Assembly: GCA_947175335.1 (NCBI GenBank)
Contig: CAMWMF010000007.1
Coordinates: forward strand, 23,853 to 87,852
Direction: 5' to 3'
DNA: 64,000 nt
Origin: an uncultured Clostridia bacterium
GTDB taxonomy: Bacteria; Bacillota; Clostridia; Christensenellales; Pumilibacteraceae
The notes under the pieces: model-generated
The model's database searches: none
What the model saw: the letters and a program-made list of their open reading frames with translations, nothing else
What the model was told of the DNA's origin: nothing
In this document: positions 15,235 through 23,516 of the stretch, piece after piece
Layout of the letters: each line of letters begins with the position of its first letter
Position numbering within the stretch: position 1 is the stretch's first letter
Program-made: the position numbers and the translations under genes

Positions 15235-16558
15235 TACTGCGCCTACGGCTGTGCCGTGCTTTGGCGACACTAAAATAGAAAATCACCGCCTTATTATAGG
15301 CGGGTGCGACGCGGCGGAGCTGGCAAAAAAATACGGCACGCCGCTGTATGTGTTTGACGTAAATTACGCGGTTAAGACCGCCGCCGCATACGTAAACGTG
15401 CTTAAACGCGAGTATCCCGAATCGACTGTGTGCTATGCGTCCAAAGCGTTTTGCTGTACGGCTATTTATAAGCTGCTTGCGCCGCTTGGATTGGGTGCTG
15501 ATGTTGTATCCGGTGGAGAGCTATTTACCGCACTTAACGGCGGAATGGACCCGAAAAAGATTTACTTTCACGGCAACAATAAGTCGGAAGCGGAAGTCAA
15601 GTATGCCATTGAGTCCGGCGTCGGGTATTTCGTGGTGGATTCGCTTCACGAGCTGGAGCTTATCTCTAAGTACGCAAAAACGCCGCAAAACGTGTTGTTT
15701 CGCGTAAACCCCGGGGTGGAAGCGCATACGCACAGGTTTATCCAAACCACCACGCCCGACAGTAAGTTTGGCTTTTCCATAGCAGACGGCACGGCTGAAA
15801 GCGTTATTTTATCGGCGCAAAAGTACAAAAACGTTAATTTTGTCGGTATTGCATGCCATATCGGTTCGCAAATATTCGAGCCGCAGTCGTTTGAAATAGC
15901 TATCGACAAGATGGTTGATTTTATAGTAAGGCTCAATTCGCTCGGTATAACGGTGGAGCGCCTTGATTTAGGCGGTGGCTTCGGCGTGCATTACGTTTCC
16001 GAGGACAAGCCGCTTACGCCCGAGCAGTACATGGCCGGGTCGGCTAAATATCTTGCCGCCGCGGTACAAAATCGCGGCATTAAAAAGCCGCATTTGATTT
16101 TCGAACCCGGGCGGTCGATAGTCGGCGAAGCAGGTGTGACATTGTACACAGTCGGCGCTATCAAGACTATTAAGGATATAAAGACGTATGCCGCAGTTGA
16201 TGGCGGTATGTTTGAAAATCCGCGGCCGTCGCTGTACGACGCGCGGTATACTGCCGTTGTTGCCGACAAGGCAGACTGTGAGTGCGATACGCTGTATTCC
16301 ATAGCCGGTAAGTGCTGTGAAAGCGGGGATATCCTTATCGACGGAATAAAGCTACCCGAGCTTAAAAGCGGGGATATATTGGCGACATTCACCACGGGCG
16401 CGTACCACTATTCCATGGCGTCCAATTACAACAGAAACTTCGTCCCGCCCGTCGTTGCGGTTATGGACGGAAAATCGGCATATATGGTCAAGCCGCAGAC
16501 CTACGAGGATTTGATACGAAACGACGTAATTCCCGAATTTTCGGAGGACGGCAAATAA
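15221..16558 (+). CDS. lysA: Diaminopimelate decarboxylase
   Basis: Converts meso-diaminopimelate to L-lysine. It is a PLP fold-III enzyme of about 445 residues. Motifs are YASKAFCC with the PLP lysine, HGNNKS, the phosphate-binding GGGFGVHY, EPGRSIVG and the second-subunit active-site segment GKCCESGDI. The track extends it 17 codons upstream into yebC. ATG 15221 gives a normal N-terminus and overlaps yebC by 14 bases, so the two are coupled. The next gene's ATG overlaps this stop by one base. Confidence 0.96.
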   Translation: MKKNNTAPTAVPCFGDTKIENHRLIIGGCDAAELAKKYGTPLYVFDVNYAVKTAAAYVNVLKREYPESTVCYASKAFCCTAIYKLLAPLGLGADVVSGGELFTALNGGMDPKKIYFHGNNKSEAEVKYAIESGVGYFVVDSLHELELISKYAKTPQNVLFRVNPGVEAHTHRFIQTTTPDSKFGFSIADGTAESVILSAQKYKNVNFVGIACHIGSQIFEPQSFEIAIDKMVDFIVRLNSLGITVERLDLGGGFGVHYVSEDKPLTPEQYMAGSAKYLAAAVQNRGIKKPHLIFEPGRSIVGEAGVTLYTVGAIKTIKDIKTYAAVDGGMFENPRPSLYDARYTAVVADKADCECDTLYSIAGKCCESGDILIDGIKLPELKSGDILATFTTGAYHYSMASNYNRNFVPPVVAVMDGKSAYMVKPQTYEDLIRNDVIPEFSEDGK

Positions 16559-17316
16559 TGATTTTTGCGTTTAGGTATGGGGAAGATCCGCTCGACTATT
16601 TTATAATACTAGTTCTAACGCTGATAGCGGTAATGATATCGCTCGTTTTGCACGAATTGGCGCATGGGCTTGTTGCAAAATGGAACGGCGATTATACGGC
16701 TAAGTATGCGGGACGGCTTACGCTTAATCCGTTAAAGCATATAGATCCGATAGGCTTTTTAATGATGATGCTTGTAGGGTTTGGTTATGCAAAGCCCGTA
16801 CCTGTCAATCCCTCAAACTTTAAACATTATCGGCGTGGTATGATTACGGTCGCAATCGCGGGCGTTATTGTCAATCTTATAATAGCGTTTATTGGTGCAA
16901 TGGGTTATTGCTTGATGAACCTTGCTTTAAACCATGCAATATTCTCCGCGGCAGGTACTGCCGCAGTTAGAGTGTGCTGGTATTTGTTGCGGTTTTTCGG
17001 AATACTTGTTACGCTTAATCTTTGCCTTTTATTTTTCAATATTTTACCGATATTCCCGCTGGACGGCTTTCGTGTAATAGAAGCGTTTACACGCTACAAC
17101 AACAAGTTTTGCGCGTTTATGCGCGTAAACGGTAGGTATATTTTATACGGTTTGGTCGGACTCAGCTTTATTGTGTCCACCGCTATTGAAAATTTGGCAA
17201 ACATACCGAGCTGGTTCGGGTATTTGGATATTTTGGGAACGTACCTCGAATTTTTCAGCGGACATTTGGCTAGATGGTTCACCGAGTTTTGGTGGCTTAT
17301 GGTGCCGGTATACTAA
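16558..17316 (+). CDS. Site-2 protease family (M50) membrane metalloprotease
   Basis: A 252-residue membrane protein with about five or six helices. HELAHG provides the zinc-binding HExxH in the second segment. NILPIFPLDGFRVIEAF contains the distal aspartate motif (N/P-P-x-DG) of intramembrane proteases. There is no PDZ domain. This short YwhC-like form commonly sits just before scpA in Clostridia, and the substrate is unknown. SpoIVFB, which processes pro-sigma K, is also an M50 enzyme. Given the sporulation genes here that role cannot be excluded, but the position argues for the YwhC group. Confidence 0.88.
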   Translation: MIFAFRYGEDPLDYFIILVLTLIAVMISLVLHELAHGLVAKWNGDYTAKYAGRLTLNPLKHIDPIGFLMMMLVGFGYAKPVPVNPSNFKHYRRGMITVAIAGVIVNLIIAFIGAMGYCLMNLALNHAIFSAAGTAAVRVCWYLLRFFGILVTLNLCLLFFNILPIFPLDGFRVIEAFTRYNNKFCAFMRVNGRYILYGLVGLSFIVSTAIENLANIPSWFGYLDILGTYLEFFSGHLARWFTEFWWLMVPVY

Positions 17317-17333
17317 ACTAAAAAGGAGTGGTC

Positions 17334-18119
17334 ATGGGCAAAAAAGACGAAGTAGTGGAAATTGCCGAGGAAGAAGAGTCTTCCAAAAGCTTTCGCGTAG
17401 TGCTGTCCGATTTTGACGGACCGCTCGATTTGTTGTTGCATTACGTCAAGATAGAAAAAATCGATATCGAGGATATTTTCATTTCCGACATAACCGATCA
17501 GTATTTGAAGGCCATGGAGGGCATTGACGAGCTTGATATGGAGGAAGCCTCTGACTTTATAGTCGTTGCCGCAACGCTGTTGGAAATCAAGTCCAAAAGA
17601 CTGTTGCCTAAAATCGAGGAACCCGTTTTGCAGCAAGACGAGGAAGATCCCGAGCAAGAGCTTATTACGCGCTTAAAGGAATACAAGCTGTACAAGGAAG
17701 CGGCGGAAAAGATGCGCGAGCAGGAAATTTTGGACATGCATTTCCGTGCGCCCGACGATACGGTGGGCACGCCGCGCTTGATACTTAAAGACATGACTAC
17801 AAACGGGCTTATGAACGCGCTCAAAAAGCTGTTCGACAAGATAGGCGAGCGTCAACAGCTGCACAAAGTCAAAATGATAGAGCGTGACCCGTTTACCGTC
17901 GAGGAAAAAATCGAGTTTATACGCGAACGGTTTAAAATCGTCGAGCAATGCACGTTTGACGAGTTGTTTGACGAGGACTATACCGTCGGCGAGGTTGTAA
18001 CAACGTTTTCTGCGCTCCTCGACCTTGTTAAAGGTCAAGAGGTTGGCGTTCGTCAAGAGGACGTGTTTACGACAATTACGATAATAAAGAGGAGACCGGA
18101 AGATAATGCTGGAGATTGA
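17334..18119 (+). CDS. scpA: Segregation and condensation protein ScpA
   Basis: ScpA is the kleisin that bridges Smc heads in the bacterial condensin. The N-terminal FDGPLDLLLHYVKIEKIDIEDI and EASDFIVVAATLLEIKSKRLLP are typical. A charged linker and the C-terminal winged-helix portion (about 180-260) follow. The track begins at GTG 17328, but AAGGAG (17323-17328) serves ATG 17334 with five-base spacing, making that the start. It overlaps scpB by 14 bases. Confidence 0.95.
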   Translation: MGKKDEVVEIAEEEESSKSFRVVLSDFDGPLDLLLHYVKIEKIDIEDIFISDITDQYLKAMEGIDELDMEEASDFIVVAATLLEIKSKRLLPKIEEPVLQQDEEDPEQELITRLKEYKLYKEAAEKMREQEILDMHFRAPDDTVGTPRLILKDMTTNGLMNALKKLFDKIGERQQLHKVKMIERDPFTVEEKIEFIRERFKIVEQCTFDELFDEDYTVGEVVTTFSALLDLVKGQEVGVRQEDVFTTITIIKRRPEDNAGD

Positions 18120-18768
18120 AAAAGTAGATAACGTGCTGGAAGCGCTTTTGTTCGTGTCCGGCGACGGACTTAAAATATCCGATATTTGCGAACAGCTGGA
18201 ACTGCAAAAGAGCGAGGTTATGGCTGCCGTAAAAAAATTGCAAAAAAAGTACGACAAGGAGTCGGGCATACAGATTATAAGCTATAACGGTAAGTTGCAA
18301 CTTGCTTCCAATCCCGCTTACGCCGAAGTGCTGTCGGTGGTGCTTAATCCAATTAAGGAGAAGGCGCTGTCTAATCCTGCAATGGAAACGCTGTCTATTG
18401 TCGCATACCGTCAGCCCGTAACAAGGTTGGAAATAGAGAATATCCGCGGCGTCAACTGCGATTATGCAATACAAGCGTTGCTTAAAAACAACCTTATAGA
18501 AATTGTCGGGCGCAAGGACACGCTGGGCAAACCGTTGCTGTTTGGTACTACCGAAACGTTTTTGCGCAAGTTCGGCATAGAAGATATATACGATTTGCCC
18601 AACCGCGACGCTTTGCTCGATCAAATCAAGCAAATAGAGGAAGCTTCGCCCGAACCTACAGAGGAAGGCTTGTATAGGTTCGACGAGAAAGACGGTGGCG
18701 AAGAAACTCCCGAATTTTTACAAGGCGAGGACGTTGTTAAAATCGAAGTCGACGACGGCGACAACTAA
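18106..18768 (+). CDS. scpB: Segregation and condensation protein ScpB
   Basis: ScpB dimerises and binds ScpA in the Smc complex. The 220-residue protein has two winged-helix domains: VLEALLFVSGDGLKISDI near the N-terminus, and METLSIVAYRQPVTRLEIENIRGVN with GRKDTLGKPLLFGTTETFLRKFG later. An acidic tail of about 40 residues follows. The start overlaps the scpA end, indicating coupled translation. Confidence 0.95.
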   Translation: MLEIEKVDNVLEALLFVSGDGLKISDICEQLELQKSEVMAAVKKLQKKYDKESGIQIISYNGKLQLASNPAYAEVLSVVLNPIKEKALSNPAMETLSIVAYRQPVTRLEIENIRGVNCDYAIQALLKNNLIEIVGRKDTLGKPLLFGTTETFLRKFGIEDIYDLPNRDALLDQIKQIEEASPEPTEEGLYRFDEKDGGEETPEFLQGEDVVKIEVDDGDN

Positions 18769-18798
18769 TAATTTGCGTTTATAATATTTATTTAATGA

Positions 18799-19389
18799 GT
18801 GGCAAACACTAAGGGCATGGTATACTTAGTGCTTGCCATTATTATATTGCATATAATTTCGTTTAGACTTTCATTCGGCGTAAAGGCGTATATAAACACC
18901 GATAAAAACGTAGGCGTCATTTCCGTCAAGCTTTTTTTTATCCCTATTTTCAGAAAGAAAATTAATATCAAACGGTTATTACGTGGCAAGGAAGATATAA
19001 AACAAGATAATGATGATGAACAACAAGAAAAATCGGGTAAACCGAGTAGGTTTAAAAGCTTTTTAAAGGACTGCGCAATCGGAATATTAAAAGCCGTGTG
19101 CGTAATGACCGCAAATCTACAAGCAAAGATAGGCACGGGCGACGCGGCTACGGACGGTATGGCGGTTGGTATGCTACGCATTGCGTATAGCCAGTTTTGC
19201 GCATTTTTCGGTTTTGACGGCGACGGCGGAATAATCGAGCCCGATTATAATTCCGAAATCTTGTTTTTCGATTTTTTCGGCATATTTTCGATAAGTTTTG
19301 CAGATATTATCTTTGCCGTATGCTGCGTTATTTTCGAAAAGCTTGCGCATGTCGGCGGAAGGAGAAGCTATGCGAATGTTGCCGAGTGA
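18799..19389 (+). CDS. DUF2953-type protein (YtfI-like)
   Basis: A 196-residue protein with one N-terminal membrane helix (about 7-25). A charged linker rich in Lys, Asp and Gln follows, then an amphipathic C-terminal region and a second hydrophobic segment near the end. Sequence alone is weakly diagnostic. The position between scpB and a GerW/YtfJ gene is that of ytfI (DUF2953) in Bacillus and Clostridia, and the size and layout fit. The start is GTG 18799, with no good Shine-Dalgarno. TATAAT lies at 18780-18785. Its end overlaps the next gene by 20 bases. Confidence 0.65.
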   Translation: MANTKGMVYLVLAIIILHIISFRLSFGVKAYINTDKNVGVISVKLFFIPIFRKKINIKRLLRGKEDIKQDNDDEQQEKSGKPSRFKSFLKDCAIGILKAVCVMTANLQAKIGTGDAATDGMAVGMLRIAYSQFCAFFGFDGDGGIIEPDYNSEILFFDFFGIFSISFADIIFAVCCVIFEKLAHVGGRRSYANVAE

Positions 19390-19753
19390 ACATACCGAAC
19401 ATCCTATCGAGCGCATTATGGACAGTGCGTTCGGCAAAATGCGTACATTGACCGACGCCGATATAATAGTGGGTAATCCCATTGTCATGCCCGACGGAAC
19501 AACCGTAGTGCCTATCAGCAAAATAAGCATAGGCATTGTCACCGGTGGTGGTGAGTATTGCCAAAAACAGCAAAATGAATATCCGTTTGCCGGTGCAAGC
19601 GGCGCCGGTATGAGCGTGTCGCCGGTGTGCTTTTTGGTAAGCGACGGCAAGTCGGTAAAAATGCTAAACGTCGGAAGTAAAACTATTTTGGATAAGGTTG
19701 TGGAAACCGTACCGGACGTGGTCGGTTCACTGTTTGGGAAAAAGAAAAGATGA
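19370..19753 (+). CDS. ytfJ: GerW family sporulation protein (YtfJ)
   Basis: A 127-residue protein with the GerW/YtfJ signature: NPIVMPDGTTVVPISKISIGI, a Gly-rich stretch GASGAGMSVSPVCFLV and a C-terminal VPDVVGSLFGKKK. In B. subtilis the gene is forespore-expressed and needed for normal germination. The track start (19298) lies inside ytfI. ATG 19370 has GGAG five bases upstream and gives MRMLPSEHTEHPIERIM, the expected N-terminus. dacF follows with a four-base overlap. Confidence 0.9.
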   Translation: MRMLPSEHTEHPIERIMDSAFGKMRTLTDADIIVGNPIVMPDGTTVVPISKISIGIVTGGGEYCQKQQNEYPFAGASGAGMSVSPVCFLVSDGKSVKMLNVGSKTILDKVVETVPDVVGSLFGKKKR

Positions 19754-20598
19754 AAAGAACGTTGATTAAAAAAATTGTTATTATGGTTTGCTGCGCAATG
19801 TTTGCGGCAATGTGTTGTGCCGGAACTTATGTTCGCGCTGACGAGGTTGCTACCGTTGGCGGGACTGCCGTGGGTAGTTCTGCGGCCGCTATGGCGCTTG
19901 TGGACGGTGATACCGGCGAGCTTATATACTCCAAAAACTGTGACGCGCGTCGAGAACCCGCCAGCACCACCAAAATTTGTACGGCTATAACGGTTATAGA
20001 AAACCAAACTATTTTGGATATTCCTATGCCTATACCTGACGAAGCTGTGGGCGTGGAAGGCTCGTCGCTGTACTTGCAAAAAGGGGAAATGATGACAGTG
20101 CGCGACTTGCTGTACGGACTTATGCTTCAATCGGGCAACGACTGTGCGACGGCGCTTGCTATCATTGTAGGCGGAAGCGTGGAAGGGTTTATTCAAATGA
20201 TGAATGAAACAGCGCAAAAAGCCAGTGCTAAAAATACTCACTTTGCCAATCCGCACGGACTGCATCACAAGGATCATTATACAACTGCACGCGATCTTTG
20301 CGCCATATCGTATTACGCGATGCAAAACGAATTGTTTAGGGAAATCGTGTCCACCAAGCGGCATACAACGCCGTACTACGGTCATGACTTCAAACGCAAC
20401 TTTCCCAACAAAAACAAGATTTTGTTCAATTACGAAGGCGGCAACGGAATAAAAACCGGTTACACGCGGCATTCGGGCAGGTGTTTGGTGTCATCAGCCA
20501 CGCGTGACGGAAAGACGTATATATGCACAGTGCTTAACTGTGGGGATATGTTTGAGGAATGTATGCGACTTATGGACTGCGCGTTCGCTCGCAAGTAA
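19750..20598 (+). CDS. dacF: D-alanyl-D-alanine carboxypeptidase, DacF type, short form
   Basis: A secreted D,D-carboxypeptidase with a signal peptide of about 30 residues (ending AGTYVRA). The catalytic motifs are STTK (SxxK), SGND (SxN) and IKTGYT (KTG). At 282 residues it ends soon after the catalytic domain and lacks the beta-rich C-terminal domain of PBP5/DacF. The paralogue at 3461 keeps that domain. The ytfJ-dacF neighbourhood suggests a role in spore cortex cross-linking, as B. subtilis DacF has. Start overlaps the ytfJ stop. Confidence 0.9.
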   Translation: MKRTLIKKIVIMVCCAMFAAMCCAGTYVRADEVATVGGTAVGSSAAAMALVDGDTGELIYSKNCDARREPASTTKICTAITVIENQTILDIPMPIPDEAVGVEGSSLYLQKGEMMTVRDLLYGLMLQSGNDCATALAIIVGGSVEGFIQMMNETAQKASAKNTHFANPHGLHHKDHYTTARDLCAISYYAMQNELFREIVSTKRHTTPYYGHDFKRNFPNKNKILFNYEGGNGIKTGYTRHSGRCLVSSATRDGKTYICTVLNCGDMFEECMRLMDCAFARK

Positions 20599-20617
20599 TA
20601 CATTGTCGGCTAAACAC

Positions 20618-20646
20618 TTGATTTTTTGACTGAAAAGGTTTAAAAT
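20618..20646 (+). promoter_or_regulatory. sigma-A-type promoter of rluB inside an inverted repeat
   Basis: TTGATT (20618-20623), 17-nt spacer, TAAAAT (20641-20646); ATG begins six bases later. The elements lie in the arms of a perfect 9-bp inverted repeat, CTTGATTTT (20617-20625) / AAAATCAAG (20642-20650). Confidence 0.65.
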
Positions 20647-20652
20647 CAAGTT

Positions 20653-21357
20653 ATGCGTATCAACAAGTATCTTAGCGGCTGCGGATTAGACAGCCGCCGC
20701 AAATGCGAAAAACTGGTAACCGACGGCAGAGTTAAGGTAAACGGCAAGACGGTTACCGACCTTGCTACCGACGTCAAGGACGGCGATTACGTTGAGGTAG
20801 ACGGCAAAGCCGTCAATCTATCCGAGCGCAAGGTTTACATAATGCTAAATAAGCCCAAGGGCTGTGTGTGCACAGCCAGCGACGAAAAAGGTCGCAAAAC
20901 CGTTCTCGATTTTGTTAAAATCAAGGAGCGGGTTTTTCCCGTGGGCAGGCTGGACTACGACACAGAGGGACTACTTTTGCTCACTAACGATGGAGAATTG
21001 GCATATACGATAACACATCCCAAAAACATGGTGCAAAAGGTGTACAGCGTGCGTGTAGAGGGCGAGCCGTCTGATATGGAATTGAAGCGGTTGCGCAGTG
21101 GTGTCGAATACAACGGAGTTAAGTATGCGCCTGCGCGTGTAACTGTTGTGGAAAAGGACGAAAAGCAGACTAAGCTGGAAATTACTGTAATCGAAGGCAA
21201 AAATCACGAAATCAAAAACATGATTGAGTCGCTCGGACGGCGCGTGTTGTTTTTGAAGCGCACGGAAATTGCAGGCATACGCCTCGGCGGGCTGTCGCGC
21301 GGTGAGTGGCGGTATTTGAACTCGCGCGAGGAAGCACACTTAAAATCACTCAAATAG
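20653..21357 (+). CDS. rluB: Ribosomal large-subunit pseudouridine synthase (RluB/RsuA family)
   Basis: A 234-residue pseudouridine synthase. The N-terminal S4 domain (about 1-60) reads RINKYLSGCGLDSRRKCEKLV. The catalytic segment GRLDYDTEGLLLLTNDG carries the essential Asp. The usual EGKNRQIRRM motif is EGKNHEIKNM here, a mild variation. The probable target is 23S U2605, but RsuA/RluF-type specificity cannot be told from sequence. The scpB-ytfI-ytfJ-dacF-rluB order is a common Firmicutes one. No Shine-Dalgarno is visible; the promoter ends six bases before the ATG. Confidence 0.92.
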   Translation: MRINKYLSGCGLDSRRKCEKLVTDGRVKVNGKTVTDLATDVKDGDYVEVDGKAVNLSERKVYIMLNKPKGCVCTASDEKGRKTVLDFVKIKERVFPVGRLDYDTEGLLLLTNDGELAYTITHPKNMVQKVYSVRVEGEPSDMELKRLRSGVEYNGVKYAPARVTVVEKDEKQTKLEITVIEGKNHEIKNMIESLGRRVLFLKRTEIAGIRLGGLSRGEWRYLNSREEAHLKSLK

Positions 21358-21397
21358 AGTCATGAAAAATTAATTTTAAAAATTACGCGTGTATTCG

Positions 21398-21426
21398 TTG
21401 AGTTTTTTTATCGGTAATGATATAAT
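21398..21426 (+). promoter_or_regulatory. sigma-A-type promoter of the sodium-pump decarboxylase cluster
   Basis: TTGAGT (21398-21403), 17-nt spacer, TATAAT (21421-21426), with GGAGGG at the normal place before ATG 21453. Confidence 0.75.
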
Positions 21427-21452
21427 GTAAATGGTAGAATTTGGAGGGTTGA

Positions 21453-22802
21453 ATGGAAACATTAAAAAACGCCAAAACCGCGCTTGCCGCGGCAAACAAA
21501 AACTTAACCGATTTTTTAAACGCGCTCGTCGACGATAAGTCTTTCGTCGAAACGGACGCGTTTATTTGTTCTTTAAACGACGCTAACGTCGGCGACGGAG
21601 TTGTAAGCGGCTTTGCTACCGTAGACGATACGCCCGTTTGCATTTTTGCCGTAAACGGCAAGACAATGAAGGGCGCAATCGGGGAAGCCAATTCCAAAAA
21701 GATTGTGCGCACTATCAACAACGCCGTACGTATGGGTAAACCGTTGATTGCGGTGTGGGACACGATGGGCGCACGCTTTGCCGAGGGAATAGGCGCACTC
21801 GAAGGCTACGGCTCTATGCTGCGTGCTTACACCGTTGCTTACGGCGACGTTCCCGTAATTACGGTTATCAAGGGCAACAATCTCGGCATTTCGTCGTATG
21901 TGGCGGGCATAAGCGATTTTGTAATAGCTTATGAGGATAGTGTAATCGCTTCCGCTTCGCCGCTGGTGATAGCCGGTAAGGCCGGTGTGGACGCAAAGAC
22001 CGTCGGCACTGCTAAAGCTGCGGCGCAAAAGGGCATCGTTACGCAAACAGTAAAGACCGACAAAGAGCTTCGTCAGCAAGTAATAGCAAGCCTTGCGGTA
22101 TTTAAGGGCGAGAAACAAAGCGGTGACGACGTCAACCGCGTTTGCAAAGGGCTTAAAGCGGGCGTTGGTATTGACACGCTTATTAAAGAAGTATTTGATA
22201 AAAACAGCTTTTTGGAGCTGCGCGAGCAGTATGCGCCTGCTGTAAAGACGGGCTTTGCCACGCTTGCCGATATAACTGTCGGTGTTGTGGTTGCGGCTGC
22301 CGACGGGGAGCGCATAACGCACGACGCGTGCATAAAAATAAGCGAATTTTTGAACGTATGCGAAAACGCCGAACGTCCCGTTGTGTTTTTGGTAGATAGT
22401 GTAGGCACCGAGCAATCGGCTGCCGACGCCGCGCTTATTCGTGAAATGTCCAACCTCATATATCAAGTGAATTCGCTTAGCGTCGATATCTTTTCGGTGG
22501 TGTACGGAAAGGCTATCGGCGGCGCGTATACGGCGTTAGTTGCGCCTTCGGAATATAAAATCGCTTGGGATAGCGCGGAAATCGGCGCGCTGGAATCGGA
22601 AGCAGCGGCACGCTTGCTGTATGCCGATGAAATCAAGTCCGCTAAAGACAAGGACAAAACTGCCGAAAAGCTTGCCAAGTCTTACGGCGGGGAAAACTGC
22701 GCGGCGCTTGTAGTCGCAAAAGACGGATATTTGGACAACGTTATCGAGCCCAATCATACGCGCTCGTACTTGATAGCTGCGCTGCTTGCGCATGTGGAGT
22801 AA
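21453..22802 (+). CDS. Acyl-CoA carboxyltransferase subunit (methylmalonyl-CoA decarboxylase alpha-like), divergent
   Basis: A 449-residue crotonase-fold carboxyltransferase with two related halves. The first has DTMGARFAEGIGALEGYGSML and GNNLGISSYVAG. The second has DSVGTEQSAADAALIREM and GKAIGGAYTALVAPSEYKIAWDSAEIGALE. Relatives (MmdA, GcdA, PccB, the 12S transcarboxylase subunit) are about 500-520 residues, so this is short and lacks some lid segments. It would move CO2 between an acyl-CoA and the biotin carrier encoded two genes on. Substrate (methylmalonyl-, malonyl- or glutaconyl-CoA) cannot be read from sequence. First gene of the OadG-biotin-OadB-OadA cluster. Confidence 0.85.
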   Translation: METLKNAKTALAAANKNLTDFLNALVDDKSFVETDAFICSLNDANVGDGVVSGFATVDDTPVCIFAVNGKTMKGAIGEANSKKIVRTINNAVRMGKPLIAVWDTMGARFAEGIGALEGYGSMLRAYTVAYGDVPVITVIKGNNLGISSYVAGISDFVIAYEDSVIASASPLVIAGKAGVDAKTVGTAKAAAQKGIVTQTVKTDKELRQQVIASLAVFKGEKQSGDDVNRVCKGLKAGVGIDTLIKEVFDKNSFLELREQYAPAVKTGFATLADITVGVVVAAADGERITHDACIKISEFLNVCENAERPVVFLVDSVGTEQSAADAALIREMSNLIYQVNSLSVDIFSVVYGKAIGGAYTALVAPSEYKIAWDSAEIGALESEAAARLLYADEIKSAKDKDKTAEKLAKSYGGENCAALVVAKDGYLDNVIEPNHTRSYLIAALLAHVE

Positions 22803-22805
22803 ATA

Positions 22806-23129
22806 ATGAATACTCTTTTATTATCCGCGGAAAAGATAACGTTGGCGGAAGGCGCGCTGTATTCCGTTATTGGCTTTATAATAGTCTTGGTAGTGCTTGC
22901 GTTGCTTGTCGGTATATTCTATTTGTCGGGCTTTGTTTTTCAGTCAAAGGCTTTTAATAAGCAAAAACCGACAAAACCCGCCGCCACGCAGTCAAAAAGC
23001 AATGACGACGAAACAGACGAACAGCTTGTGGCCGCTATAACCGCCGCAATCACGTGCGTGTTGCAAGCGGAATCGGATGACGGCGAAGCGCCCGAATTTG
23101 TAATCAAGCGCATAACGCGCAAAAAGTAA
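22806..23129 (+). CDS. OadG-family small membrane subunit of sodium-pump decarboxylase
   Basis: A 107-residue protein with one N-terminal membrane helix (about 18-45), a Lys/Pro/Gln linker and a conserved-looking C-terminal piece (DEQLVAAITAAITCVLQAE). This is the layout of OadG/MmdD gamma/delta subunits, which hold the complex together at the membrane. It starts four bases after the carboxyltransferase stop. Function is assigned mainly from layout and context. Confidence 0.85.
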   Translation: MNTLLLSAEKITLAEGALYSVIGFIIVLVVLALLVGIFYLSGFVFQSKAFNKQKPTKPAATQSKSNDDETDEQLVAAITAAITCVLQAESDDGEAPEFVIKRITRKK

Positions 23130-23156
23130 TTTAGTAATCGTATTTTGGAGGAACAT

Positions 23157-23507
23157 ATGCGTAAATTCAACGTAACAGTAAATGGCAAAACCTATTCGGT
23201 AGACGTAGAGGAAGTAGGCGGAGACAGCAATTCGACTGTTGCTGTACCCGTAACTGCGGCAGCGCCTGCGCCCGCTGCAAAACCTGTAGTAGGTGACGGC
23301 ACCCCGCTCAAAGCGCCCATGCCCGGACTCATTTTGGGTTTGGCACATAAGGACGGCGACACCGTCAAAAAGAACGAAAAGGTTGTCGTTTTGGAAGCCA
23401 TGAAAATGGAAAACGACATAAACGCGCCCGCCGACGGCGTTATCACGTATGTTGTCAAAAAGGGCGACAACGTCGATACCGGCGCAATACTCGCTTATAT
23501 AAAGTAG
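23157..23507 (+). CDS. Biotin carboxyl carrier subunit
   Basis: A 116-residue carrier protein. The N-terminal RKFNVTVNGKTYSVDVEEV matches the start of sodium-pump gamma/biotin subunits. An Ala/Pro-rich hinge (about 28-45) follows, then a biotinyl domain with EAMKMEND, whose Lys is the biotin site. The track starts at TTG 23145, but GGAGG (23147-23151) serves ATG 23157. It shuttles carboxyl groups from the carboxyltransferase(s) to OadB. Confidence 0.95.
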   Translation: MRKFNVTVNGKTYSVDVEEVGGDSNSTVAVPVTAAAPAPAAKPVVGDGTPLKAPMPGLILGLAHKDGDTVKKNEKVVVLEAMKMENDINAPADGVITYVVKKGDNVDTGAILAYIK

Positions 23508-23516
23508 GGTGAGCAA

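Noticed and set aside
19174-20472. 432-residue minus-strand ORF
   Set aside because: A shadow of ytfI, ytfJ and dacF, which have clear motifs and starts on the plus strand. The minus reading has no family features.
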